Shown piece after piece: positions 8,571-16,790 of a stretch of 64,000 nt of DNA. The notes below the pieces were generated by a model. The model ran no database searches and had not been told where the DNA came from. It was given only the letters and a program-made list of their open reading frames with translations. Source of the DNA: DASUBV01 sp963725175 (GTDB lineage Bacteria; Actinomycetota; Actinomycetes; Streptosporangiales; Streptosporangiaceae); assembly GCA_963725175.1 (NCBI GenBank), contig CAVRXH010000006.1:3100001-3164000 (forward strand), in the 5' to 3' direction. The first letter of the stretch is position 1, and every line of letters starts with the position of its first letter. Made by a program: the position numbers and the translations under genes.

Positions 8571-9863
8571 ATCACGCCCGCCGAGGCCGCCGAGGACCCC
8601 GCGCGCCGGTCACTGACCGGCCTGGCGGTATTCCGCCGGCTGTGGGCCGGCGACCTGCTGGCCCGGCTCGGCTACCAGGTCTGCGAGTTCGGGTTCCCGC
8701 TGATCGCCGTGGTGGTGCTGCACAGCAGCGGGTTCCAGGCGGGCCTGGTCACGGCGGCGCAGTTCCTGCCGGTGGTGCTGGTGTCGCTGACCGCCGGGGT
8801 GATCGCCGACCGGGCGGACACCCGGCGGCTGATGCTCGCGGCCTCGGCGGTGCGCGGCGCGGCCCTCGCCCTGCTCGGCCTCGTCTACGCGACGTGGGGG
8901 CTGAGCATCTGGCTGCTGGCGGTGGCCTCGCTGGTCGTCGGCGCCGCCACTGTCTTCTACGACGTCGGGTTCCAGTCCACCATCCCGCGGCTGCTCCGCC
9001 CGGCCGAGCTGGCCAGGGGCAACGGCCTGCTCCAGGCCGGCACCTCGGCGACCCAGCTCGCCGGGCCGACGCTGGCCGGGGTGCTGCTCCAGGCGGCGGG
9101 CCTGCCGCTCGTGGTCAGCGTGACGACGGCGCTGTTCGCCGGGGCGGTGCTCGCCTTCTGGCTGCTGCGCACGGCCGGCCTGGACACCCGCGCCGAGCCC
9201 GACCGCCCCAGGCACTCGATGCTGACCGGGCTGCGGTTCACCTGGGGCTGCCGCCCGATCAGGGACCTGTGTGTCCAGTCCGGCCTGTTCAACCTGCATG
9301 AGCAGGCGTTCATCACGGCGTTCCTGCTGTTCGGGGTCAGGGTCGCGCACCTGTCCGCGGGCGAGGTCGGCGCCCTGCTCGGGGTCGCCAGCATCGGCGC
9401 GCTGGCCGGCTCGGTGGTGTCCGGGCGGCTGGCCGGCTGGCTGCACGCGGGTGCGACCGTGACCGCCGGCCTGCTGACCGCGTCGGCCTCGTTCCTGGCC
9501 GGCCCGCTGCTGATGCTGGCGCTGCCGGCGGTGCCGCTGGCCGCGGCGCTGGTGTTCGGCGCCGGATTCGCGGTGAACGGCGTGGCCATGGGCGCCTACA
9601 ACGTGTACGTGATCAGCCTGCGCCAGGCCATCCCGCCGCGCGAGTTCGTCGGCTCGGCGACGGCCAGCTACCGGATGGTGTGCTACGGGCTGATCCCGGT
9701 CGGCGCCCTGGCGGGCGGCACGCTGGCCGACCTGATGGGCCCGCGCGATGCCCTGCTCGTGGTGGCGGCCTCGATGACGCTCGTCGCGCTGACCCTGCTG
9801 CGCTCCCCGGTGAAGCGGATCCGCCGGGTCGAGGAGGCACACGCCGCCGGGGCGCCGTCATGA
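8571..9863 (+). CDS. MFS transporter, likely exporter of the island product (probable non-canonical start)
   Basis: A polytopic membrane protein of about 430 residues with roughly 12 hydrophobic segments. It contains the MFS loop after TM2 (GVIADRADTRRLML, compare GxLaDrxGrRxxl) and a duplicated loop GTLADLMGPRDALL. It resembles the DHA/enterobactin-exporter type (TMEM180-like) drug-efflux proteins. The best SD (AGGAGG, 8558-8563) is followed at 7 nt by ATC at 8571. No ATG, GTG or TTG occurs in frame until GTG 8709, which would delete TM1. The start is thus ATC/GTC or reflects a base error. Its stop overlaps the ATG of the next gene (9860-9863), supporting joint function with the acyltransferase. 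Confidence 0.8.
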   Translation: MTPAEAAEDPARRSLTGLAVFRRLWAGDLLARLGYQVCEFGFPLIAVVVLHSSGFQAGLVTAAQFLPVVLVSLTAGVIADRADTRRLMLAASAVRGAALALLGLVYATWGLSIWLLAVASLVVGAATVFYDVGFQSTIPRLLRPAELARGNGLLQAGTSATQLAGPTLAGVLLQAAGLPLVVSVTTALFAGAVLAFWLLRTAGLDTRAEPDRPRHSMLTGLRFTWGCRPIRDLCVQSGLFNLHEQAFITAFLLFGVRVAHLSAGEVGALLGVASIGALAGSVVSGRLAGWLHAGATVTAGLLTASASFLAGPLLMLALPAVPLAAALVFGAGFAVNGVAMGAYNVYVISLRQAIPPREFVGSATASYRMVCYGLIPVGALAGGTLADLMGPRDALLVVAASMTLVALTLLRSPVKRIRRVEEAHAAGAPS

Positions 9864-11182
9864 CGCCAGCACGCCCGCCCGCCGTCCCTGCCGCCCGCGC
9901 CTTCGCCGGGATGAGCGGTGTCAGCACGGCCGCCTGGGACGTGCTGGCACCGCCCGGCGTCGACCACACGCACGCCTACCTGACCTTCCGCGAGCGGGTA
10001 GAGCCTGGCGACCCGGTGCTGGCCGTGGCCCGCGACGAGGCGGGCCTGGCGGCGGCCGCGCACGGCTCGTGGACAACGCCGCGCACTGCTCTTTTCAGCC
10101 ATCCGTGGAAGATGCTGGCCAGCCCGCAGTTCGCCCGGCTGGCCGCCCCCGCGGACCCGGGCCAGCCCGGCGAGCCAGGCGAGCCGGACCCGGCCGAGGC
10201 GGAGCACCGGCTGCTGCTGCATGCCCTGACCCAGACCGCGCCGCCGGACGGCCCCCTGCCCGACGAGCCGCAGCCCGACGAGCCGCAGCCCGACGAGCCG
10301 CTGCCGGACGGCCCGGCCACCGTGGCCGCGCTGACCTCGGCGCTCGGCGAGGTCGTGGTCGCCCGCGAGTTCGACACCAGCACCGTGCTGCTCCGTCCTG
10401 GCCTCGCCCCGGCTGACAGGAGCGGCGCCCTGGCCGCCGTGCTGCGCGGCCTTCAGGAGGTCGCCAGGTCCCGCCATGGCGCCGTCGCGCTGCCCTACGT
10501 CCGGCCCGATGACGCCGAGCTGCGCCAGGCGCTGGCCGCGGCCGGGTTCCGCGGCGGCACCCTGACCGCCGTCTCGGTGTTCGACCTGGCGGGCTCCTAC
10601 GAGGATTTCGTTGCCGGGCTGCCCAGGCGCCGCCGCCGCCGGTACCGGACCGAGCCTGCCGCGTTCACCGCCGCCGGCCTGCGTACCAGGACCGTCGACC
10701 TGACCGGCTACCTGAACCGGCTCGTCGAGCTGGAGGCGGGCAACGCCGAGCGCTACGGCGGCACCCCGGACCGGGCGCGGCTGACCGGGGTGCGGACCGA
10801 GATGGCCCGGCTGCTCGGGCCCGCGCTGCGGGTGCCGGTGGCGGAGCGGGACGGCGAGCTGGTCGCCTGCTGCGTCGACCTGACGGACGCCCGGAGCTAC
10901 CTGGGCCTGGTCTACGGCTGCGACTACTCGGTGCCCGAGCACCGGATCGCCTACCGGCAGCTCGCTTTCTACGAGCCGCTGAGGTGGGCGGCCGACCACG
11001 GCCTCGCGCAGGTCCGGCTCGGCTTCGAGGCATTCGCGCCCAAGCTGTACCGGGGCGCCAGGCTGGAGACCCGGCAGACCTGGCTGTGGGTGCCCAGCCA
11101 GTCCGGGCTGGCCGGGATCGGCGCGCTGCTGGACTTCCTGTCCGCGCGAACGGAGGCGTACCTGGCGACGCTGATCCGCTAA
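9860..11182 (+). CDS. GNAT-fold acyltransferase (Acetyltransf_6/FemX-like)
   Basis: A 440-residue protein. The C-terminal half (about residues 230-410) shows the arrangement of BioF2/FemAB-like GNAT proteins: FVAGLPRRRRRRYRTEPAAF, then LNRLVELEAGNAERYG, LVACCVDLTDARSYLGLVYG and a final strand-helix AYRQLAFYEPLRWAADHGLAQVRL-type block ending FAPKLYRGA. The N-terminal half includes a Pro/Asp/Glu-rich linker with 15-bp coding repeats (10259-10305). Members of this group transfer acyl or aminoacyl groups, sometimes from tRNA, to amines. Last gene of the same-strand island; the 35-bp gap to the convergent gene holds a tandem repeat. Confidence 0.7.
   Translation: MTPARPPAVPAARAFAGMSGVSTAAWDVLAPPGVDHTHAYLTFRERVEPGDPVLAVARDEAGLAAAAHGSWTTPRTALFSHPWKMLASPQFARLAAPADPGQPGEPGEPDPAEAEHRLLLHALTQTAPPDGPLPDEPQPDEPQPDEPLPDGPATVAALTSALGEVVVAREFDTSTVLLRPGLAPADRSGALAAVLRGLQEVARSRHGAVALPYVRPDDAELRQALAAAGFRGGTLTAVSVFDLAGSYEDFVAGLPRRRRRRYRTEPAAFTAAGLRTRTVDLTGYLNRLVELEAGNAERYGGTPDRARLTGVRTEMARLLGPALRVPVAERDGELVACCVDLTDARSYLGLVYGCDYSVPEHRIAYRQLAFYEPLRWAADHGLAQVRLGFEAFAPKLYRGARLETRQTWLWVPSQSGLAGIGALLDFLSARTEAYLATLIR
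10259..10305 (+). repeat. 15-bp coding minisatellite (PDEPQ) in the acyltransferase gene
   Basis: Three copies of a 15-bp unit CCCGACGAGCCGCAG, the last diverged, encode PDEPQ-PDEPQ-PDEPL in the linker between the two halves of the acyltransferase-like protein. The unit length is a multiple of three, so copy-number change would keep the frame. Confidence 0.8.
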
Positions 11183-11219
11183 TACGGGCCGCCAGTACGG
11201 GCCGCCAGTACGGGCCGCT
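11183..11219. repeat. 13-bp tandem repeat in a convergent intergenic gap
   Basis: The unit TACGGGCCGCCAG occurs twice in tandem, followed by a partial third copy TACGGGCCGCT. It fills the space between the convergent acyltransferase and CrtI-like genes. No hairpin terminator is evident within it. Confidence 0.75.
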
Positions 11220-12636
11220 AGCGCGCGCCGAGCCAGGCCAGCGCGGCATGGGCGGCGCCCTCCCCGCACCGGCCGTGCACCCCGCCGCCAGGCGGCGTGG
11301 CGGCCGAGCACAGGTACACCCCTGGCAGCCCGGACTCATACGGCCGCCAGGCCCGCGCCGGGCCGAGCAGCACCTGTCGCAGGGTGGCCGCGCCGCCGCC
11401 GATGTCGCCGCCCACGTAGCCGGGGTTGTGGCGCTCCAGGTCCGCCGCCGTGCGGACCGACCTGGCCAGGATCAGGTCGCGGAAGCCCGGCGCGAACCGC
11501 TCGATCTGCGCCTCGATGAGGCCGGACACATCCCTCCCCGAGCCCGTCGGGACGTGGCAGTACCCCCACAGCGTGTGGCGGCCGGCCGGCGCGCGGGACT
11601 GATCCGCGACGCAGGGCTGCGCCACGATGCAGAACGGCTGGCGTGCATGACGGCCGTCGGCGACCTCGGCCTCGCTCGCGGCGATCTCCCGCAGGGTGCC
11701 GCCGACATGCACCGTGCCCGCCTGGCGGCAGACGGCGTCCCGCCACGGCACCGGCCCGCTGAGCGCCCAGTCGACCTTGCAGGCGCCCGGGCCCTGCCGG
11801 AACCTGGCCAGCCGCCGCCGGACCGGTGGCGGCAGCGCGGGGCCGGCCATCGTGGCGAGCTGGGCGGGGGCGACATCGAGCAGCACGATGCGGGCGGGCG
11901 GCAGCTCGGCCAGGTCCCGGATCCATCGGCCGGTCTCCAGCTCGCCGCCGAGGGCGGCCAGCTCGCGGGTGAGTACCCCGGTGACGGCGCCGCTGCCGCC
12001 GGCCGCGAACGGCCAGCCGCTGTGGTGCCCGATAGCCAGCAGCAGCAGCGCGAACGCGCTGGTCAGCGGCGCGGTCAGCGGCAGCATCGCGTGCGCGGCG
12101 GCGCCGGCGAGCAGCGCGCGGGCCTGCGGCGTGCGAAACCGCCTGGCCAGCACGGTGGCGGGCAGCGCGCCGGGCAGGCCGAACCTGGCCAGGGCGAACG
12201 GGCGGGCGGGCCTGGCCAGCACCGGACCCAGGATGGCGGGCAGCGTGAGCGGCAGGTCGCGGGCGATCGGGCCGAGCAGCGCGCGGTAGGCCGCGGCATC
12301 GGCGCCCAGCAGGCTGGCGGTCCGCGCGGCCGTCCCGGCGAGCGCGGCGGCCGGCAGGCCGTCCAGCGGGTGCGCGAGCGCGACCGGCGGGTGCAGCAGT
12401 TCCGGCCCGGGGCCGGCCAGGCTCTGGAAGAACGGCGAGGCCGCGGCGAGCGGATGCACCGCCGCGCACACGTCATGCAGGAAGCCCGGCAGGGTCAGCT
12501 CCGCGGTCCGGCAGCCGCCGCCCGGCTCGGCGGCACCCTCGATTACCTGGACGGACACCCCTGCCCTGGCCAGTGTGATGGCGGCAGCCAGGCCGTTAGG
12601 CCCCGTTCCGACTATCACGGCATCCGTCTTGCCCAT
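11218..12636 (-). CDS. FAD-dependent phytoene-desaturase-like oxidoreductase
   Basis: A 472-residue flavoprotein of the CrtI/COG1233 amine-oxidase-like class. The N terminus is a dinucleotide-binding fold, DAVIVGTGPNGLAAAITLARAG followed by an acidic residue and EPGGGCR. The C terminus has TPPGGGVHGRCGEGAA, the conserved FAD-binding tail of the family. Homologues oxidise carotenoid or other hydrophobic substrates, but many family members are uncharacterised. ATG at 12636 was chosen because it directly precedes the Rossmann strand; the open frame runs further upstream without homology. It is divergent from the glucosidase gene with only 45 bp between starts, so the two share a promoter region. 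Confidence 0.83.
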   Translation of the reverse strand: MGKTDAVIVGTGPNGLAAAITLARAGVSVQVIEGAAEPGGGCRTAELTLPGFLHDVCAAVHPLAAASPFFQSLAGPGPELLHPPVALAHPLDGLPAAALAGTAARTASLLGADAAAYRALLGPIARDLPLTLPAILGPVLARPARPFALARFGLPGALPATVLARRFRTPQARALLAGAAAHAMLPLTAPLTSAFALLLLAIGHHSGWPFAAGGSGAVTGVLTRELAALGGELETGRWIRDLAELPPARIVLLDVAPAQLATMAGPALPPPVRRRLARFRQGPGACKVDWALSGPVPWRDAVCRQAGTVHVGGTLREIAASEAEVADGRHARQPFCIVAQPCVADQSRAPAGRHTLWGYCHVPTGSGRDVSGLIEAQIERFAPGFRDLILARSVRTAADLERHNPGYVGGDIGGGAATLRQVLLGPARAWRPYESGLPGVYLCSAATPPGGGVHGRCGEGAAHAALAWLGAR

Positions 12637-12681
12637 CTGCTGAGTATCGCGCGGGCGGCGGTCCCCGCTTAGGATCACGTA

Positions 12682-14040
12682 GTGACCGAACTCGCCATGC
12701 CGCGCTTTCCGTCCGGGTTCCGCTGGGGTGTCGCCACGGCGTCCTACCAGATCGAGGGTGCCGTAGGGGAGGACGGCCGGGGCGACTCGATCTGGGATAC
12801 CTTCAGCCGCCAGCCCGGCAACGTCAAGAACGGTGACACCGGGGACGTGGCGGCCGACCACTATCACCGGTGGCCGCAGGACGTCGCGCTGATGGCGGAG
12901 CTGGGCGTCGACGCCTACCGGTTCTCGATCGCCTGGCCGCGGGTCCAGCCGACCGGGTCAGGCCCGGCGTGCGAGGCCGGCCTGGACTTCTACGAACGGC
13001 TGACCGACGGACTGCTGGCGGCCGGCATCACCCCGATACCGACGCTGTACCACTGGGACATGCCGCAGCCGCTGGAAGACGCCGGCGGCTGGCTGGCCCG
13101 CGACACCGCTGCCCGGCTGGCCGACTACGCGGCCCTGGCGGCGGCGCGGCTGGCGGATCGCATCCCGCTGTGGATCACCCTGAACGAGCCGTTCATCGTG
13201 ACCGCCCTCGGCTACGGGACGGGCGTGCACGCGCCGGGCAAGGCGCTGGGCACCGGCGCCCTGACGGCCGCGCATCACCAGCTGCTCGGTCACGGCCTGG
13301 CCACCGCCGCGCTGCGCGCGGCGGGCGTCGCGCAGGTGGCCATCACCAACCACTGCACGCCGGTGTGGCCCGCCTCACAGGGCGCGGCCGACGTGGCCGC
13401 CTCCGTCGCCTACGACGCCCTGCATAACGGCGTGTACAACGACACAGTGCTGCTGGGGCGGTACCCGGACCTGTCCGCGTTCGGCGTCGGCCCCGACGGG
13501 CTGGCCTGCGTCCGCGACGGCGACCTGGGCGTGATCAGCGCGCCCATCGACGCGCTCGGGATCAACTACTACAGCCCGGCCAGGGTGGCCGCGGCCGCGC
13601 CGGGCAAGCCGCTGCCGTTCACGCTGGAGGAGATCCCCGGCTATCCGCAGACGGCATTCGGCTGGCCGGTGATCCCGGCCGGGCTGACCGAGCTGCTGAC
13701 CACCTTCCATGACCGGTACGGGGCGGCGCTGCCGCCGGTGTACATCACCGAGAACGGCTGCTCGACGGCCGATGAGCCGGACGCCGGCGGCGCCGTCGAC
13801 GACCAGCCCAGGATCCGCTACCTGGACGGGCACATCAGGGCGCTGGCCGACGCGATCACCGCGGGCGTGGACGTACGCGGCTACCTGACCTGGTCGCTCA
13901 TCGACAACTTCGAGTGGAGCGAGGGCTACAGCCAGCGCTTCGGCCTGGTGCGCATCGACTACGAGACGCTGCGCCGGACCCCCAAGGCGTCGTTCGCCTG
14001 GTACCGCGACATGATCGCCGCGCAGCGCGCCCAGACCTAG
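12682..14040 (+). CDS. GH1 beta-glucosidase
   Basis: A 452-residue glycoside hydrolase family 1 enzyme of full family length. The acid/base Glu169 lies in TLNEPF and the nucleophile Glu357 in YITENG; the N-terminal signature FRWGVATASYQIEGA and the C-terminal LTWSLIDNFEWSEGYSQRFGL (shown in part as WSLIDNFEW) complete the substrate pocket. It should hydrolyse beta-linked glucosides or galactosides in the cytoplasm, as there is no signal peptide. GTG at 12682 starts 45 bp from the divergent oxidoreductase. A 15-bp hairpin follows the stop. Confidence 0.95.
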   Translation: MTELAMPRFPSGFRWGVATASYQIEGAVGEDGRGDSIWDTFSRQPGNVKNGDTGDVAADHYHRWPQDVALMAELGVDAYRFSIAWPRVQPTGSGPACEAGLDFYERLTDGLLAAGITPIPTLYHWDMPQPLEDAGGWLARDTAARLADYAALAAARLADRIPLWITLNEPFIVTALGYGTGVHAPGKALGTGALTAAHHQLLGHGLATAALRAAGVAQVAITNHCTPVWPASQGAADVAASVAYDALHNGVYNDTVLLGRYPDLSAFGVGPDGLACVRDGDLGVISAPIDALGINYYSPARVAAAAPGKPLPFTLEEIPGYPQTAFGWPVIPAGLTELLTTFHDRYGAALPPVYITENGCSTADEPDAGGAVDDQPRIRYLDGHIRALADAITAGVDVRGYLTWSLIDNFEWSEGYSQRFGLVRIDYETLRRTPKASFAWYRDMIAAQRAQT

Positions 14041-14070
14041 ACAAAGTCGGGCCGCTAATCCAACACAGCT

Positions 14071-14101
14071 CGGCCCGCCCAGGCAATGCCTGGGCGGGCC
14101 G
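14071..14101 (+). terminator. Strong hairpin terminator after the glucosidase gene
   Basis: CGGCCCGCCCAGGCA (14071-14085) and its exact reverse complement (14087-14101) flank a single A, giving a near-perfect palindrome whose centre would form the loop. It lies 30 bp after the GH1 stop. There is no U-tract, which is usual for high-GC actinomycetes. Confidence 0.8.
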
Positions 14102-14214
14102 GGCCAGATGACCGGTCCCCCCGGTTCCATCTCTTCCCCTTGGGTCCCCCGCAGACAGGATCGCACCTGGCCGCCTGCCCCTTGGGCCGGGCCCTGCGAT
14201 GGTGCAATAAGGGC

Positions 14215-14841
14215 ATGCGGCAACTGGAACAGCGCCTGGAGTTCATCAGCGAGGCAGGGCGGCTCAAGGGCGTCCTCCGGCAGACCATCCTCACCGATCC
14301 GGCCCGGCGGGAGAACTCAGCGGAGCACTCCTGGCACCTGGCGGTGATGGCGCTGGCGCTGGCCCAGTACGCCCCGCCTGGTACCGACATCGGCAAGGTC
14401 ACGAGCATGGTGCTGATTCACGACGTGGTCGAGGTCGACGCGGGCGACCTGTTCGTCTACGCCAGCGCCGCCGAGCAGGAACGGCAGGAGGTCGCCGAGC
14501 GGGCCGCCGCCGACCGGATCTTCGGGCTGCTGCCGCCCGGCCAGGCGGAGCACGTCCGCGCGCTCTGGGACGAGTTCGAGGAACGGCGGACCCCCGAGGC
14601 CAGGTTCGCCAGGGCGCTGGACCGGCTCCAGCCGCTGCTGGCCAACATCGCGGCCGACGGCGGCACCTGGCGCGAGCACGGCACCACCGCCGACCAGGTG
14701 CTCACCAAGGTCCAGCTCATCGAGGACGGCTCGGCGGAACTGGGCCGTTACGCACGAGAGCTTGTCGAGCAGGCGGTCAGGGACGGGATCCTGGCCGCGG
14801 CACCCGCTGCCGGGCCGCTGGGTGCTCCACCACCGCGATGA
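14215..14841 (+). CDS. HD-domain 5'-deoxynucleotidase-like protein (YfbR/HDDC2 type)
   Basis: A 208-residue HD-superfamily hydrolase. Metal ligands are visible in RRENSAEHSWHLAVMAL (His) and LIHDVVEVDAGD (His-Asp and a second acidic pair). The N-terminal GRLKGVLRQTIL and the ENSAEHSWH motif are typical of the HDDC2/YfbR subgroup, which hydrolyses deoxynucleoside 5'-monophosphates. ATG 14215 is chosen as the point where family similarity begins. Its last 65 bp overlap, on the opposite strand, the small gene ending at 14777. Confidence 0.82.
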   Translation: MRQLEQRLEFISEAGRLKGVLRQTILTDPARRENSAEHSWHLAVMALALAQYAPPGTDIGKVTSMVLIHDVVEVDAGDLFVYASAAEQERQEVAERAAADRIFGLLPPGQAEHVRALWDEFEERRTPEARFARALDRLQPLLANIAADGGTWREHGTTADQVLTKVQLIEDGSAELGRYARELVEQAVRDGILAAAPAAGPLGAPPPR

Positions 14842-15022
14842 CCCTGCTGGCCATGAACCTGGCGGTGCGCACCGCCGTGCCGCCCCTGGTCAGCTCGCTC
14901 ACCTCGACCTGGCCGCGCCTGGTCACCACCTCGACGCGCCGCCCGGCCTTGGTCGCCACCACCTCATAGGTCTTGGTCACGTCCCCGGCGTCGACGACGA
15001 TCTCGACTCGGTCGCCCCTCAT
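14777..15022 (-). CDS. Small conserved-looking hypothetical protein
   Basis: An 81-residue basic/acidic protein without cysteines or membrane segments. The pattern of short beta strands (RVEIVVDAG, KTYEVVATKAGRRVEVVTR, QVEVSELTR, ARFMASRVIAVVEHP) looks like a genuine small beta-rich domain and not a random frame. ATG 15022 gives a start directly before the first strand. The last 65 bp overlap the 3' end of the HD gene antisense. I do not recognise a function. Confidence 0.5.
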   Translation of the reverse strand: MRGDRVEIVVDAGDVTKTYEVVATKAGRRVEVVTRRGQVEVSELTRGGTAVRTARFMASRVIAVVEHPAARQRVPRPGSRP

Positions 15023-15091
15023 GCCTGATTTATGCCCGGCCAGGTGCTCCCCGACTCCGCCCGGGCTCCTCGGCCTCAAGAACGCGGGGGC

Positions 15092-15847
15092 CTAGAAGAA
15101 GATCAGCCGGACCGCCGCGATGATGCCGATGGCCACGATGAACAGCCGCAGCGCCAGCGGATGCAGGCGGCGGCCGATCTTCGCGCCGAGCAGGCCGCCG
15201 CCCGTGGAGCCGACCGCGATCAGCAGCACCGCCAGCCAGGACACGTGCGCGGCGAAGATGTACACGATGGCGGCGGTCGCGTTGACGATGCCGACCAGCA
15301 CGTTCTTGGCGCCATTGAGGCGCTGGATGTTCTCGTCGATGAACGTGCCGAGCAGCCCCATCACCAGCACGCCCTGCGCCGCGCCGAAGTAGCCGCCGTA
15401 AGCGCCGGCCACGAACAGCCCGGCCGGCAGCACAGGGCCGCCGCGCTGGCCCCGGCTCTCCCTGCGGGCCGCGATCCTGGCGCTCAGCTTCGGCTGCACC
15501 AGCACCAGCACGCAGGACAGCAGGATCAGCACCGGCACGATCAGCTTGAACGCGCCGGGCGGCAGCGCCAGCAGGGCCGCCGCGCCGGCCAGCGACCCGG
15601 CGGCCGAGAACACGCCGAGCCTGATCAGCCGGCCGCGCTGGCCGGCCAGCTCGCGCCGGTACCCCCAGGCGCCGCTGAAGTTGCCAGGCACCAGGCCGAC
15701 GTTGTTGGACACGTTGGCCACGACCGGGGCGAACCCGAAGGCCAGCAGGGTGGGAAAGGTGATCAGGGAGCCCGAGCCCACGACGGCGTTAACGGTGCCC
15801 GCTGCCACGCCGGCCGCGAGGATCGCGATGGCCTCGGCGACGCCCAC
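15092..15847 (-). CDS. TauE/SafE family membrane permease
   Basis: A 251-residue membrane protein with about eight hydrophobic segments and the internal two-fold repeat of the TauE/SafE (DUF81) family: AAGTVNAVVGSGSLITFPTLL near the N terminus and AGAYGGYFGAAQGVL in the second half. These proteins export sulfite/sulfonates or other organic anions. The GTG start at 15847 follows the ABC-ATPase stop by 5 bp, so both are one operon with the ATPase first. No sulfur-metabolism gene is adjacent, so the substrate is open. Confidence 0.85.
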   Translation of the reverse strand: MGVAEAIAILAAGVAAGTVNAVVGSGSLITFPTLLAFGFAPVVANVSNNVGLVPGNFSGAWGYRRELAGQRGRLIRLGVFSAAGSLAGAAALLALPPGAFKLIVPVLILLSCVLVLVQPKLSARIAARRESRGQRGGPVLPAGLFVAGAYGGYFGAAQGVLVMGLLGTFIDENIQRLNGAKNVLVGIVNATAAIVYIFAAHVSWLAVLLIAVGSTGGGLLGAKIGRRLHPLALRLFIVAIGIIAAVRLIFF

Positions 15848-15852
15848 GCCGG

Positions 15853-16647
15853 CTAGGCCAGTTCCGCGGCGGTGGCCGACCAGCGGCCGCCGTGGCGGGT
15901 GACGCGCAGCGGAACCCCGAAGCAGCGGGTCAGGTTCCGCTCGGTGAAGACCTCCTGCACCGGCCCGGCCGCCAGCACCGCGCCGCGGCGCAGCAGCATC
16001 GCGTGGCTGAACCCGGCGGGCACCTCCTCGACGTGATGGGTGACCATCACCATCATCGGCGAGCGCGGGTCGGCCGTCAGCGCCCCGATCCGGCGCAGCA
16101 GGTCCTCCCGGCCGCCCATGTCGAGCCCGGCGGCCGGCTCGTCGAGGAACAGCAGCTCGGGGTCGGGCATCAGCGCCCTGGCGATCTGCACCCGCTTGCG
16201 CTCGCCCTCGGACAGGGTGAGGAAGCGCCGCCTGATCAGGTGCGCGCAGCCCATCGCGTCCAGCAGCTCGACCGCACGGGTCACGTCGGCGGACTCATAG
16301 GCCTCGGCGGTCCTGCCGAGTATCCCGTAGGACGCGGTCAGCACCAGGTCGATGACCTTCTCGGCCGGCGGCACCCGGTCGGCCACCGCGACGCTGGCGA
16401 AGCCGATCCGGCTGCGCAGCTCGGCCAGGTCGGCGCGGTCCAGCGGCTCGCCGAGTATCTCCACGCTGCCGGACACCGGCGCCAGCATGCCGCCCGCGAC
16501 CTGGAGCAGGGTGGTCTTCCCGGCTCCGTTCGGGCCGATGATGGCCCAGCTCTCGTCGCTGCGGGCGGTCCAGTCGATGTCCCGAAGCAGCATCGACTCC
16601 TCAGCGCTGACCGCCACCTGGCGCAGCCGCAGTACCTCGTCGGACAC
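15853..16647 (-). CDS. ABC transporter ATP-binding protein
   Basis: A 264-residue stand-alone ABC ATPase: Walker A GPNGAGKTT, signature LSEGERKRVQIARAL, Walker B LLFLDEPAAGLD, and H-loop VMVTHHVEEVP. GTG start 16647 is preceded on the minus strand by AAAGGAG. No ABC permease lies next to it; the only downstream membrane gene is the TauE-type permease 5 bp away. It may energise a distant permease or be one of the soluble ABC proteins. Confidence 0.9.
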   Translation of the reverse strand: MSDEVLRLRQVAVSAEESMLLRDIDWTARSDESWAIIGPNGAGKTTLLQVAGGMLAPVSGSVEILGEPLDRADLAELRSRIGFASVAVADRVPPAEKVIDLVLTASYGILGRTAEAYESADVTRAVELLDAMGCAHLIRRRFLTLSEGERKRVQIARALMPDPELLFLDEPAAGLDMGGREDLLRRIGALTADPRSPMMVMVTHHVEEVPAGFSHAMLLRRGAVLAAGPVQEVFTERNLTRCFGVPLRVTRHGGRWSATAAELA

Positions 16648-16790
16648 GCCACTCCTTTCGCGTCGGCAACAGCTTGAACCTACGGCATCCCGGCGCCCGG
16701 CCGCGCCCGCGTCCGCCCGCGGGCCGGCCCGATCCCAGGCCGGCCCTGGGGCTGGACATCGGGCCAGCCCCGGATAGCGTGGACACCGCT

